From: JACVRW01 sp963820315
GTDB lineage: Bacteria > Actinomycetota > Thermoleophilia > Solirubrobacterales > Thermoleophilaceae
Length of the DNA stretch: 64,000 nucleotides
Assembly: GCA_963820315.1 (NCBI GenBank)
Contig: CAWFZK010000035.1
Location: 1 to 64,000, forward strand
Direction: 5' to 3'
How positions within the stretch are numbered: position 1 is the first letter of the stretch; every line of letters starts with the position of its first letter. A program made the position numbers and the translations under genes. Of the stretch, positions 1-7,674 are shown in pieces. Below the pieces are notes generated by a model. That model searched no databases, was not told where the DNA came from, and saw only the letters and a program-made list of their open reading frames with translations.

Positions 1-2
1 GT

Positions 3-221
3 GCCACCGTGTCGCTCTCGGACGGCGGGGGGGCGCTCCGGTTCACCGTCACCGACGACGGTGTCGGGTTCGACTCGACGACATCGTCCTACGGAACCGG
101 GCTCCAGGGCATCGCCGACCGCCTCGCCGCGCTCGACGGCTCGATCGAGGTGACGTCGGCGGTGGGAGCCGGCACGACCGTGGTAGGGACCCTCCCGGTC
201 GGCGAAGGGACCGTCACGTAG
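3..221 (+). CDS. Sensor histidine kinase, C-terminal fragment
   Basis: The window opens inside this gene, so only the last 72 residues are visible. They form the end of a GHKL-type ATPase domain: DDGVGFD is the G1 box that contacts the adenine, and GTGLQGIADRLAAL is the G2 region, followed by the closing strand GAGTTVVGTLPV. The GLxGxxDR pattern is typical of NarL/DegS-type kinases (HisKA_3 class), which normally pair with a LuxR-type response regulator; that partner is not in the window. The stop is at 219-221. Sensor and dimerisation domains lie outside, so the stimulus cannot be inferred. Confidence 0.8.
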   Translation, partial: ATVSLSDGGGALRFTVTDDGVGFDSTTSSYGTGLQGIADRLAALDGSIEVTSAVGAGTTVVGTLPVGEGTVT

Positions 222-868
222 CTTCAGGGCCCTGCGTGTGCTTCAGGAAGCGGTACCAGTCGTCCTCGTAGGAGGCTGCCTCATCGTCCTCGCCGGCAGG
301 GGGATCAGCCGGCTCAGCATCCTCTCTGGGAGCGTCGGGCTCGGGGGCCTCATCGGCCACCGATGCGTCATCGCCGTCGGATGCCTCAGCCTCTGCGAGT
401 GTGGAGACGAGGGCGGCCTTGGAGATGCCCTCGTCCTCCGGGGCCGGGGCGGGGGCCGGCGCGGTGGCCTGAGCGGCGTCACGTATCCGGGCCAGCGCAC
501 CGGACAGCTGCCCGAGCGCCGTTTCCACGACGTCGTCGAGGTCCTGCAGCAGCGTGCGTGAATGCTGGTCCCGGTCGCGCAGATCTGCCGCGAGACGCGA
601 CTTTTCCTCGGTCGCCCTCTCGAGCGCCGCGCGAGCCTCGGCTAGTTGCTGGGCGATCCTCGGTCAGCCTCCCTCTGGGGTCTGAGCGCTTGATCTCGTC
701 GACTGCCTGCTCGTGCTCGCGTCGCAGCGTCGCGGTCTGCTCGGTGTGATGTTCGCGCTCCGACCGCAGCTCCTCGGTCAGGGCCGCCCGGGTGGATTCG
801 AGATCGCGAAGGCCCGCATCCGCTTCGGTCAGCTTGGCCTCGAGCTTCTTCTTCGAGCTCTTGCCCAT
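214..868 (-). CDS. Coiled-coil protein, frameshifted
   Basis: I do not recognise a family. The start at 868 is supported by GGGAGG placed eight bases upstream, giving MGKSSKKKLEAKL. The first ~65 residues are charged heptad-like sequence (coiled coil). Near 660-675 the reading frame is lost and continues in another frame with more coiled coil (RIAQQLAEARAALERATEEK), then a linker rich in Ala, Pro, Asp and Glu, and a short ending with YEDDWYRFLKHTQ. Both frames keep the same composition and heptad character, so one protein of about 215 residues with a single-base error is the simplest reading. The stop overlaps the end of the convergent kinase gene by a few bases. Could be a scaffold or cell-envelope protein, but no function can be assigned. 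Confidence 0.55.
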
Positions 869-1058
869 CTCTCGTAACCTCCCCGGTGTGGCTGGCGGGA
901 TCGGCGCTCGTCGGTCACGTCGAGCGCCCGTCCTTGTTGAATCGGCCCGATACCCACGGACTGAAGTCACGATCGTCCAAGAGTCCTGTACCGGTCGTCG
1001 ATGCCTGCCAGCACGATCAAGAGATGGCATGAGATTCAAGATATGGCATCATGTCGAT

Positions 1059-1317
1059 ATGTCGGCATCACCGGTTGCCATCCGCCTCGGCCCGCAGGGT
1101 CGACTGGTCGTTCCCGTGGAGCTCCGGCGTGAGCTGGGGTTGGAAGACGGCAGCGAGCTCGCGACCGGCCAATGGGCGACGGCTGATCCTCGAGCCGCGT
1201 GACGAGGTGCTGCGCCGGGTCCGCGGCCGGTTCGCCCTCGTGCCCGACGAGGTCGGCCTGACCGACGAGCTGCTCGCCGATCGCCGAGCGGAGTCGGCCC
1301 GCGAGGACGCCGAGTGA
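1059..1317 (+). CDS. AbrB/MazE-type antitoxin (VapB-like), frameshifted
   Basis: Small DNA-binding antitoxin of the SpoVT/AbrB swapped-hairpin fold. The first 35 residues show the fold signature IRLGPQGRLVVPVELRREL followed by GLEDGSEL. Around 1157-1175 the frame must change to reach the conserved strand GRRLILEPRDEVL and the C-terminal tail, which in this family wraps the toxin. Total length would be about 86 residues, normal for the family. The stop overlaps the next start as GTGA, the usual translational coupling of VapBC operons. Upstream AT-rich sequence near 1030-1055 probably holds the promoter. The family normally represses its own operon by binding there. Confidence 0.75.
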
Positions 1318-1702
1318 CCGAGCAGCCGACGATCGTTCTCGACGCGTCCGCGCTGCTCGCCCTGCTCCGGGAAGAGCCCGGCGCCGACGAGGTCGAGCGG
1401 GTGCTCGACGGTTCGATGATGTCGTGCGTGAACCTCTCGGAGGTCCTGCAGAAGGCCGAGCAGCACGCCGTCGACGTCGAAGGGCTCGAGCACGACCTCG
1501 AGGCGCTGGGGGTGCGGTTCGCACCGTACGACACGCCCGCCGCCCGGTCGTCCGGCGGAGCTCTGGAGCTCCGGAGCAGGTCTCTCTGCTCGGCGACCGA
1601 GCCTGTCTCAGACTCGCCGCGTCGGTCGACGGCGTCGCACTCACCGCCGACCACCGCTGGACCGGCGCCGGGCTCGGCGTGGACGTCGAGCTGATCGGGT
1701 AG
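1314..1702 (+). CDS. PIN-domain ribonuclease toxin (VapC-like), frameshifted
   Basis: Putative toxin partner of the preceding antitoxin. The PIN fold is recognised from the N-terminal strand IVLDASALLALL (first catalytic Asp), the central NLSEVLQK (acidic Glu), and, in a second frame after about 1550, GDRACLRLA and LTADHRW, which carry the remaining acidic residues of the metal site. PIN toxins cut tRNA or rRNA using Mg2+. The GTG start lies inside the antitoxin stop (GTGA). Joining the frames gives ~129 residues, the normal size. If the frameshift is real the toxin would be dead; because the antitoxin is shifted too, I favour sequencing error. Confidence 0.78.
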
Positions 1703-1769
1703 CGCACCCGGGTTGCGCCCCGCGCGCATCCTGCCCGACGATGCACGCATCGATCGAGGGAGGTCTGGC

Positions 1770-2592
1770 ATGCGGACGAAGTTGGTCGCATCGCTCGCCG
1801 CGTTGCGCTCGTCGCAGGCGGCTACGTCGTGGGACAGGCCGGCGATCGCCGCGGTGCCGACGACTCCACCGACTGCCGGGGTTCAGCGAGGTCGTGAGCC
1901 TCAGCCATATGAACGCGCCGGCGAGACGCCGCTGTTCCCCGGCGACCCGCGTTCACGCTCACGACGGTCGCGACGGTCGCCGACGACGGCTACTACATGC
2001 AGGACGTGCGTGAGGGCGACACACCGGCACGCACTACAGCGCCCCGTGCCACTTCCGAGACGGGAAGCCGTGCGCCGAGGATCTCGACGCGGCCGACTTC
2101 GTGTTGCCCGCGGTCGTCGTCGACGTGCGTGACGCGGTCGCCGCGGACGCGAACCACGTCGTCACGAAGCCGACCTGAAGGAGATGGGAACCGAGCACGG
2201 CGAGATGCCCTCGGGCGCCGCCGTGCTGCTGTGGACCGGGTGCGACGCGTTCTGGGGCCCGACTCGCCAAGGACGAGCCACCTACTACAACTGCGGCCAG
2301 CCGGGGCGAAGTACAGCCAGCCGGGCTTCCCGAGGGGCGCCGTGCGGTGGCTGATCGAGACCGGCGTGCTCGCGAAGCGTGGCGCGCTGGGCAGGGACAC
2401 GTTCGGTCCCGATCCTTCGGCCGAGCAACGTTCGGGAGTCCTACCTCACGCTGAACCGTCACCGCTTCACGCTCGAGAACCTCACGAACCTCGACGCGAT
2501 GCCCACGACCGGGCGGGTGGATCGTGATCGGCGGACCGATGAACCGGCAAGGCTCGGGCGCACCCAGCACGATCTTCGGGCTGGTCCCGTGA
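1770..2592 (+). pseudogene. Cyclase-family (kynurenine formamidase-like) hydrolase, multiply frameshifted
   Basis: Reading across frames reconstructs a metal-dependent hydrolase of the cyclase family (PF04199; kynurenine formamidase, isatin hydrolase relatives). The start at 1770 follows GGGAGG and encodes a hydrophobic, signal-like N terminus. The diagnostic metal motif appears near 2020-2065 as HTGTHYSAPCHF in a mixture of frames, followed by FVLPAVVVDV, GAAVLLWTG, YSQPGF, WLIETGV, GTDTFGPDP-like and WIVIGGPMNRQGSG segments, ending IFGLVP at 2592. At least five frame changes are needed, far more than in any other gene here. Either this is a decayed gene or, more likely given its neighbours, the local consensus is poor. 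Substrate unknown. Confidence 0.7.
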
Positions 2593-2631
2593 AGCAGGAT
2601 CCGCGGTCTTCGTGTTCGACGTTGCGCGGAG

Positions 2632-2820
2632 CTATGACGCCTCGGAGGCATGCCGGGCAACCTCCAGGGTGAATCCACTGCAGGCGCACTCGGAGTAGAG
2701 ACAACGGCGATCCTCGAAGTCGCCGTGGACGAACTCCGTGTGCTCGCACTCGGTGCAGAGGACTCGGCGGGGGTCGGCTGGGCGGGGCAGCACTATCGGC
2801 TGGGAAGTGGTTGTCTGCAC
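2632..2820 (-). CDS. Small Cys-rich putative zinc-binding protein
   Basis: Unrecognised protein of about 62 residues. The C-terminal half has VLCTECEHTEF, a spacer, then CLYSECACSGF: pairs of cysteines spaced like a zinc knuckle (CxxC and CxxxCxC). This suggests a structural zinc site, but no named family is identified. The GTG at 2820 is chosen because it puts a short Pro-rich leader before the first Cys pair; an upstream start at 2889 in the same frame would add 23 residues. It stands alone on the minus strand, downstream of the next small gene. Confidence 0.5.
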   Translation of the reverse strand: MQTTTSQPIVLPRPADPRRVLCTECEHTEFVHGDFEDRRCLYSECACSGFTLEVARHASEAS

Positions 2821-2930
2821 ACCCCCGACCGTAGGACATATGGGGGACCGGGGACATCGGCCGAACGTCTCGAGTGTGACCCTACGCAAGTCCTAGAACT
2901 CGAAGGGCGCGTTTCCGTGCCTGACGGAGA

Positions 2931-3216
2931 TCAGCCTGGCCAGTCTCTCTTCGGCTTCTCCTGCGTGAGCAGGTCGTCGAGCGAGGGCTTGCGCGCCTTC
3001 GCGGCCTGGGCCTTCTCGATCTCCTCCTGGTAGGCGGTCGTCAGGCCCGATATCGCCAGCCGCAGCGAGTAGCTCGTCGAGCGACTCGCCCGCGCTGCCG
3101 GTGAGCCGGATGCGCAGCGCGGCCAGCACGGACGCGTGGTGGTCGGAGAGTCCCTGGCTCATCTTGATCTCGGTCAGGGCCGCTTCCGCTTTGGCGAGGA
3201 GCTCCTCGTCGCTCAC
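2931..3216 (-). CDS. Small helical hypothetical protein, frameshifted
   Basis: Short helical protein of unknown function. From a GTG at 3216 it reads SDEELLAKAEAALTEI, then SDHHASVLAALRIRL. Near 3060 the sense moves to another frame, giving SLRLAISGLTTAYQEEIEK, AKARKPSLDDLLTQE and the ending KPKRDWPG at 2931. Joined length is about 95 residues. No cysteine, signal peptide or membrane segment is visible. No convincing ribosome-binding site precedes the start, so it may be leaderless or begin elsewhere. The upstream neighbour on the same strand is the Eis-like gene, 36 bases away, so the two may be co-transcribed. Confidence 0.5.
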
Positions 3217-3251
3217 GGGGACAGTCTGCCACGGCCGCGCCGGGCGGGTCC

Positions 3252-4472
3252 TCAGTACACGAAGGCGAACCAGGGGGAGGGGTCCCACGCGAACATCGAG
3301 TCGGCGCGCGCGAGCGCTCCCGGCGTGCGCTCGTCCATCTGGTGGGCCCGGCTCAGTTGGCGGAACGAGCTGCCGGCGAGGTAGGCGGCCCCGAGGGCGG
3401 CCACGCTGCACGAGAGGTCGGGGTCGGCGTCGGTGCGCCGGCACGCGCCGGCGGCGGCCTCGACCACGAGCTCGTAGCAGCCGGACGTCGCGGGGCGGAA
3501 CGCATCGTCGATCTCGAGCACGAGCCGGCCGTCGCCGGAGTACCGGCGACCGTTGAGGGCGCGCTCCACGTCGAGCACCCGCACGAACAGCCCGTCCTGG
3601 ATCACCGCGTTCAGCCGCCGCGGCTCCGCGACGAGCCACAGCAGCTCCTCGTCGATCGGCCGGTCCTCCGCCTTCACCGTGGCGACGAGATCGACGTCGA
3701 ACAAGAAGCGCCACAGCGCAGCGGTCGCGTCGGGATCGATCGCGACCAGATCGCGCACCGTGAGCTCGTTCGACGGCACGTTGCGGCTCCAATCGTGCTT
3801 GACCGTGTAGACCGCGTAACCACCCACGGTGCCGTCGTCTCGCTCGTGCACGGCGTAGTAGCGCGGGTGCTCCTGGTCTCTCTGGCGCTCGAGCCACAAC
3901 GCCTTCCACCACCGGTCGTCGACGGCGATCATGCCCGGCCGCGTCGAGGCGAGCGCGTCGTAGACGGGTCGCATGCGCGGGAGGGCCTCGTCGCGAGGCA
4001 GCACCCGCACGCGTCCCCCGATGTGCACGTCGGGCACGAACGCCGAACGGTCGGCCGACATCTCGAGCAGGGTGCAGAGCGAGGCCATGCCGTAGCCGAA
4101 GCGGCCGTAGATCGCGGGCTCCGACGCCCAGAGGTAGGCGAGGGGCTCACCGCGTTCGTCGGCCTGGTCGAGGATCGCCGCCATCAGCCTCGTGTTGATG
4201 CCCCGGCGCCGGTGCGACGGCAGCACGCCGACGGCGGTGACGCCGGGCGCGGGCAGGGATCCCCCGGGCACGGTGAGCTCGGTCGTGCAGGCTCCGGCGG
4301 TGCCGACGATCTCGTCGCCGTCGGTCGCCACGAACCAGCGGTCGGGCTCGGCGATGATGCGATCGGCCTCGGCGTCCTCGGGCACCCAGCGACCGTGGAA
4401 CGCGCGCTCCACCACCTGCAGGAACGCGTCGAGCTCGTCGGGCTCGATCGAGCGGATCGTGATGTCGTCCAT
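3252..4472 (-). CDS. Eis-family GNAT N-acetyltransferase
   Basis: Acetyl-CoA-dependent acetyltransferase of the Eis type (~406 residues; family usually 400-420). An N-terminal GNAT fold begins ITIRSIEPDELDAFL; the acetyl-CoA pyrophosphate loop is HRRRGINTRLM (~residues 93-103) and the diagnostic Eis motif IYGRFGYGMA follows. A second GNAT-like region and an SCP2-like C-terminal domain complete the three-domain layout. The protein ends in an aromatic residue (FAFVY); in Mycobacterium Eis the terminal carboxylate helps catalysis. Eis proteins acetylate amines, including aminoglycosides and polyamines; the natural substrate here is unknown. ATG at 4472 is chosen because it starts the domain directly; upstream codons are not family-like. 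Confidence 0.88.
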   Translation of the reverse strand: MDDITIRSIEPDELDAFLQVVERAFHGRWVPEDAEADRIIAEPDRWFVATDGDEIVGTAGACTTELTVPGGSLPAPGVTAVGVLPSHRRRGINTRLMAAILDQADERGEPLAYLWASEPAIYGRFGYGMASLCTLLEMSADRSAFVPDVHIGGRVRVLPRDEALPRMRPVYDALASTRPGMIAVDDRWWKALWLERQRDQEHPRYYAVHERDDGTVGGYAVYTVKHDWSRNVPSNELTVRDLVAIDPDATAALWRFLFDVDLVATVKAEDRPIDEELLWLVAEPRRLNAVIQDGLFVRVLDVERALNGRRYSGDGRLVLEIDDAFRPATSGCYELVVEAAAGACRRTDADPDLSCSVAALGAAYLAGSSFRQLSRAHQMDERTPGALARADSMFAWDPSPWFAFVY

Positions 4473-4585
4473 CGGGACGGCAGCGTACGGCACGCGTCCC
4501 GACCCGACGAGCGAGGGAGCCAACCGATCCGTTCCGTAGACTGCTGGCGACCTCACCGACCGCGGTGACGGAGCGAGGAGCGCAC

Positions 4586-4843
4586 ATGCTGATCCTGGGT
4601 TTGATCGTCTTCGGGATGGCCGTCGGCTGGATCGCGCAGCTGATCCTGGGTCGGACCGGCCACGGCAACCGGAACTGGGCGGAGGCGCTCATCGCCGGCC
4701 TGGTCGGCTCGTTCGTGGGCGGGCTGCTCGGGAGCCTGCTCTCCGACGACGGTCTCGCCCTGCGTCCGAGCGGCATCGTCGGCTCGATCGTGGGAGCCGT
4801 GCTCGTGCTGCTCGTGTGGGGAGCCGTGCGCGGACGCTCCTGA
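4586..4843 (+). CDS. GlsB/YeaQ/YmgE family stress-associated membrane protein
   Basis: An 85-residue very hydrophobic protein with three predicted membrane helices: LILGLIVFGMAVGWIAQLIL, then ALIAGLVGSFVGGLLGSLL, then IVGSIVGAVLVLLVWGAV. Glycine zipper-like spacing and the linker GRTGHGNRNWAEALIAGLVG are typical of the transglycosylase-associated protein family (PF04226). Function in bacteria is poorly defined; homologues are stress-induced inner-membrane proteins. The ATG at 4586 has GGAG seven bases upstream. It is divergent from the Eis-like gene, so the ~110 bases between them should contain both promoters. Confidence 0.88.
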   Translation: MLILGLIVFGMAVGWIAQLILGRTGHGNRNWAEALIAGLVGSFVGGLLGSLLSDDGLALRPSGIVGSIVGAVLVLLVWGAVRGRS

Positions 4844-4972
4844 CGGAACAGGCCTCGGCGCCCGCGGGCGACAGCCACGTCACCTCCTTCGAGACCCCAT
4901 CGGGCGTTTGCGTCGCTGGCACGTCGGGTAGGACTGCTGGTGATGCGCGAGAGCGCAGGAAGGAGGTCCCCC

Positions 4973-5503
4973 GTGGACACCAGCACGAACATCTGGAGCT
5001 TCTCCAGCGCGGTCGAGCCGATCGACGTCGAGGGCTTCACGGTCGAAGCCACCGACGGCGACATCGGGAAGATCGACGAGGCCACCTACGAGGTCGGATC
5101 CTCGTACATCGTGGTCGACACCGGCCCCTGGATCTTCGGCCGCAAGGTGATGCTCCCGGCCCGCGCGATCGAGGCGATCGACCTCGACGACCACAAGGTC
5201 GTGGTCCGGCTGACGAAGGACCAGATCAAGGACTCACCCGAGCTCGACGAGAGCGTCGATCATCGCTCCGACGAGTATCGCTCGAGGGTCGGCAGCTACT
5301 ACGACCCGTACGTCCGCCTCGGACCGGGGAAGGCAGAGGAGGACCGGAAGGGGCCGCGCCCGTGCGGCCCCTTCCTCATGTCGTGGTTGGGTCTTCCGGC
5401 GTCGTCGGCGACGAGTTCTGTTCCAGCACCCGCGCGGCGATCCCCGAGGCCGCCGAGCCGAGCACGTCGGCGAGCCTCGCAGGGACGTCGGCCTTGTACT
5501 TGA
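4973..5503 (+). CDS. PRC-barrel domain protein
   Basis: The GTG start at 4973 has AGGAGG eight bases upstream. Residues ~18-85 form a PRC-barrel: FTVEATDGDIGKIDEAT, SSYIVVDTGPWIFGRKVMLPA, IEAIDLDDHKVVVRLTKDQIK. This is the small beta-barrel fold found in RimM and photosynthetic reaction centre H subunits; free-standing versions are common in actinobacteria and stress-linked. The conserved part ends near YYDPYVRLG (about 5325). The frame then runs through a perfect hairpin and into the convergent DUF3618 gene, so the true stop was probably lost through a base error and the protein is likely ~125 residues. The 3' end is therefore uncertain. Confidence 0.75.
   Translation: MDTSTNIWSFSSAVEPIDVEGFTVEATDGDIGKIDEATYEVGSSYIVVDTGPWIFGRKVMLPARAIEAIDLDDHKVVVRLTKDQIKDSPELDESVDHRSDEYRSRVGSYYDPYVRLGPGKAEEDRKGPRPCGPFLMSWLGLPASSATSSVPAPARRSPRPPSRARRRASQGRRPCT
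5346..5375. terminator. Bidirectional hairpin terminator candidate
   Basis: A perfect 12-bp inverted repeat (GGAAGGGGCCGC with its complement) around a 6-base loop, lying exactly between the PRC-barrel gene and the stop codon of the convergent DUF3618 gene. There is no strong T run on either side, so termination may depend on other factors. Confidence 0.6.
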
Positions 5504-5564
5504 GCGCGTCGACCGTCTCCACCACCCTGCTCCGAGCGGCCACGATGTCGCTGCGGATCTGCAC
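5376..5564 (-). CDS. DUF3618 family protein
   Basis: Small alpha-helical protein recognised by IRSDIVAARSRVVETVDALKYKADVPARLAD, the DUF3618 signature (R.D-x-AR..L..TVDAL..K.DVPAR). Such proteins are common in actinobacteria and usually sit beside holin-like membrane proteins, as here. I choose GTG at 5564 (62 residues), which overlaps the upstream stop as TAGTG; an ATG at 5606 would add 14 residues but overlap the upstream gene by 43 bases. No membrane segment is obvious in the visible part. Function unknown. Confidence 0.75.
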   Translation of the reverse strand: MQIRSDIVAARSRVVETVDALKYKADVPARLADVLGSAASGIAARVLEQNSSPTTPEDPTTT

Positions 5565-5910
5565 TACTCGAGCGTCTTCAGCTGTTCCGTCTCCCGTCGC
5601 ATCCATCCGATGTCCTCCTCCACGGTCTCGAGTGTGCGGGTCGGGGCGTAGGGCGCTCCCTCGCGCAGCTTCGCCCGCCCGATCAGCGCCAGCACGGCGG
5701 CGATCACGATCAGCACGAGGGCCACGATCGATGCGGCGGCCCAAGCCGGCAGCACGATCGCGAGGCCCAGCACGGCCGCGGCGATCAGCACCCCCAGCGC
5801 GTACAGCGCGAACGCCGCACCCGCGACGAGTAGGCCGATCGCGACCCCCGCCTTCGAGGCGGCCGGGAACCAGAAGGCGCTCGCGTGCCTGGCACGCAGC
5901 GGTGCGAGTC
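5564..5910 (-). CDS. Holin-like superfamily membrane protein (Phage_holin_3_6-like), 5'-truncated
   Basis: The readable part has two long hydrophobic segments: VAIGLLVAGAAFALYALGVL and, after a short turn, LAIVLPAWAAASIVALVLIV, then AAVLALIGRAKL and a charged tail with TVEEDIGWMRRETEQLK. This matches the actinobacterial Phage_holin_3_6 (Putative Actinobacterial Holin-X) pattern, in which two paired helices are flanked by cytosolic coils. Despite the name these are chromosomal proteins, not evidence of a prophage. The N-terminal cytosolic part and start codon are missing because the block ends near 5910. Confidence 0.7.
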
Positions 5911-5925
5911 ATCGCGACGTTCTGA
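5905..5925. other. Probable assembly joint between block 1 and block 2
   Basis: To the left, a minus-strand holin-like gene is read up to this point without reaching a start. To the right, a plus-strand molybdopterin-type gene is already deep inside its domain. Gene style and codon use change here: block 1 is dominated by G/C-ending codons with the actinobacterial gene set, block 2 is more balanced. Confidence 0.7.
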
Positions 5926-7667
5926 TGCGTCAGTTTCTGGCCCGATTCGGCGCGCCCGCGGCGGTTACGCACGAGCTGTTCGGTGACGAGGTGCTGCGCC
6001 GTGCGAACGCGCTGAGCTTCGGACGCGCGCAACTGCCAACGTTTGATCTCGCCAACGCACGGCACGTCCTCAGTTTCGGTGCTGATTTCCTCGGAACATG
6101 GAATTCGCCCGTGGCGCAAAGCGTCGGCTACGGGCAGATGCGCCGCGGTCGACCCGGCATACGCGGATCGTTCGTGCAAGTCGAATCCCGCATGTCGCAG
6201 ACCGGTGCAAATGCCGACGAGTGGGTGCCCGTCCGGCCGGGCACTGAAGGGGTTCTTGCCCTGGGGCTGGCGCATCTCATCATGGCTGAGAAGCTCCTCC
6301 CTGTTCCGCCGCCCGCCTCCAGCGTCGCTCGGCTGCTGGCCGGATGGAATGAAGGGCTGGCGGACTATTCACCCCAGCGGGTTGAAGAGATTACTGGTGT
6401 GGCAGCTGTCCGTCTCGCACGTTTGGCACGCCGCTTCGTCGAGGAGAGTCCGGCGGTGGCGATTGCGGGAGGACCGGCCCTCGCGCATACCAACGGGATC
6501 TTCACGGCGCTGGCCGTCAATGCCCTCAATATGCTGGCCGGCAACATCGATCGCCAGGGGGGCATTTCGTTCACGCCGCAACTCGACGTGGCGGCTGCCG
6601 TAAAGGCTCCCGCCCCCGGTGCTCCTACGGCGTCTGCCCTTGCGCAATGGAGTGCTGCTCTAGCCAGCGGTTCCATGGCGGAGCTGCTGTTCGTCGACGG
6701 AGTAAATCCTGTGTTTACGGCGCCTCCCGCCTGGCGCGTCCGCGACGGGCTCGACAAGGTGCCCTACATCGTCAGCTTTGGCAGCTTCCTCGACGAGACG
6801 AGCGTGATGGCGGATCTCATCCTGCCCGATCATTCGTTTCTCGAAGCGTGGACCGAGGCGGTGCCTGAGTCCGGTGCACAGACAGCGGTTGTCAGCGTAG
6901 CGCCTGCCGTGATGCGTCCCTTGTACGACACGCGCGCCACGCCGGACGTGCTGCTTGACATCGCTCGCCGGCTGCAACGGCCGCTCGAGCTTCCATGGCA
7001 GTCGTTCGAAGAAATGCTCGCGGCCTCGTTCGGGGCCCTTCCTCCGGCCACACCCGATGTGGATGCCTGGACCGACGCACAGAGTAAGGGAATGTGGTCG
7101 GGGACGCTTCCGGCAGCGCTGGCGCGTCAATCGGCCGCGGCAGTCAATGCGCCGGGTGCCGCACAAGCATATGAGGCACCGCGGTTCGACGGCGAGGCGA
7201 GCGAATATCCGTTTCATTTCCTGCCGTATCCGTCGAGCACGTTCTTTGACGGCTCGCTGGCCCACCTGCCGTGGCTGCAGGAGATGCCGGACCCGATGAC
7301 GTCGGCGATGTGGAGCAGCTGGATCGAGATCAATCCGAGCACGGCAGTAAAGCTGGGACTTGGTGAAGGTGATGTCGTCGAGATTGCGTCCACACAGGGG
7401 GCCATACGAAGCTCCGTGGTCATCACGCCGGGCATTGCGCCTGACGTTGTAGCCATGCCCGTAGGGCAGGGCCATAGGTTTTTCACGCGCTACGCCAGTG
7501 GCCGCGGAGCGAATCCGATGGAGATCGTGGCGCCGCTTACCGAACCTGTCACCGGCGCCTTGGCGTGGGCCGCAACGCGCGTGCGTGTTTCGCGCGTGGG
7601 GCCGCCTGACGGGCGTCTGATCCTGTTCGCCGGCGGGATGCGAGAGCACGTGGAGCAGGAGAGGTAG
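5925..7667 (+). CDS. Molybdopterin-oxidoreductase-like subunit (ActB/QrcB type), 5'-truncated
   Basis: About 580 residues of the large subunit of a complex-iron-sulfur-molybdoenzyme-type complex. Visible blocks: LSFGADFLGTWNSP, IRGSFVQVESRMSQTGANADEW, NMLAGNIDRQGG, DGVNPVFTAP, SFGSFLDETSVMADLILPDHSFLE, all typical of the molybdopterin fold, then a C-terminal beta-barrel (IEINPSTAVKLGLGEGDVV, MPVGQGHRF). The SVMADLILPDHSFLE wording and downstream DUF3341 partner match ActB of alternative complex III or QrcB, which keep the fold but lack the metal cofactor. The N terminus, with any Tat signal and Cys ligands, is lost at the joint; 5925 is only the first ATG in the remaining frame. ActB is normally fused to the FeS domain; here that is a separate gene. 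Confidence 0.82.
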   Translation: MRQFLARFGAPAAVTHELFGDEVLRRANALSFGRAQLPTFDLANARHVLSFGADFLGTWNSPVAQSVGYGQMRRGRPGIRGSFVQVESRMSQTGANADEWVPVRPGTEGVLALGLAHLIMAEKLLPVPPPASSVARLLAGWNEGLADYSPQRVEEITGVAAVRLARLARRFVEESPAVAIAGGPALAHTNGIFTALAVNALNMLAGNIDRQGGISFTPQLDVAAAVKAPAPGAPTASALAQWSAALASGSMAELLFVDGVNPVFTAPPAWRVRDGLDKVPYIVSFGSFLDETSVMADLILPDHSFLEAWTEAVPESGAQTAVVSVAPAVMRPLYDTRATPDVLLDIARRLQRPLELPWQSFEEMLAASFGALPPATPDVDAWTDAQSKGMWSGTLPAALARQSAAAVNAPGAAQAYEAPRFDGEASEYPFHFLPYPSSTFFDGSLAHLPWLQEMPDPMTSAMWSSWIEINPSTAVKLGLGEGDVVEIASTQGAIRSSVVITPGIAPDVVAMPVGQGHRFFTRYASGRGANPMEIVAPLTEPVTGALAWAATRVRVSRVGPPDGRLILFAGGMREHVEQER

Positions 7668-7674
7668 CACAAAC

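Noticed and set aside
5564..5910. Prophage marker because of holin-like name
   Set aside because: The family is chromosomal in actinobacteria and no phage structural, integrase or lysis genes are present.
5925..7667. Nitrate reductase or formate dehydrogenase catalytic subunit
   Set aside because: Partner set (NrfD, DUF3341) and sequence wording match the ActB/QrcB class; the cofactor region is missing because of truncation.
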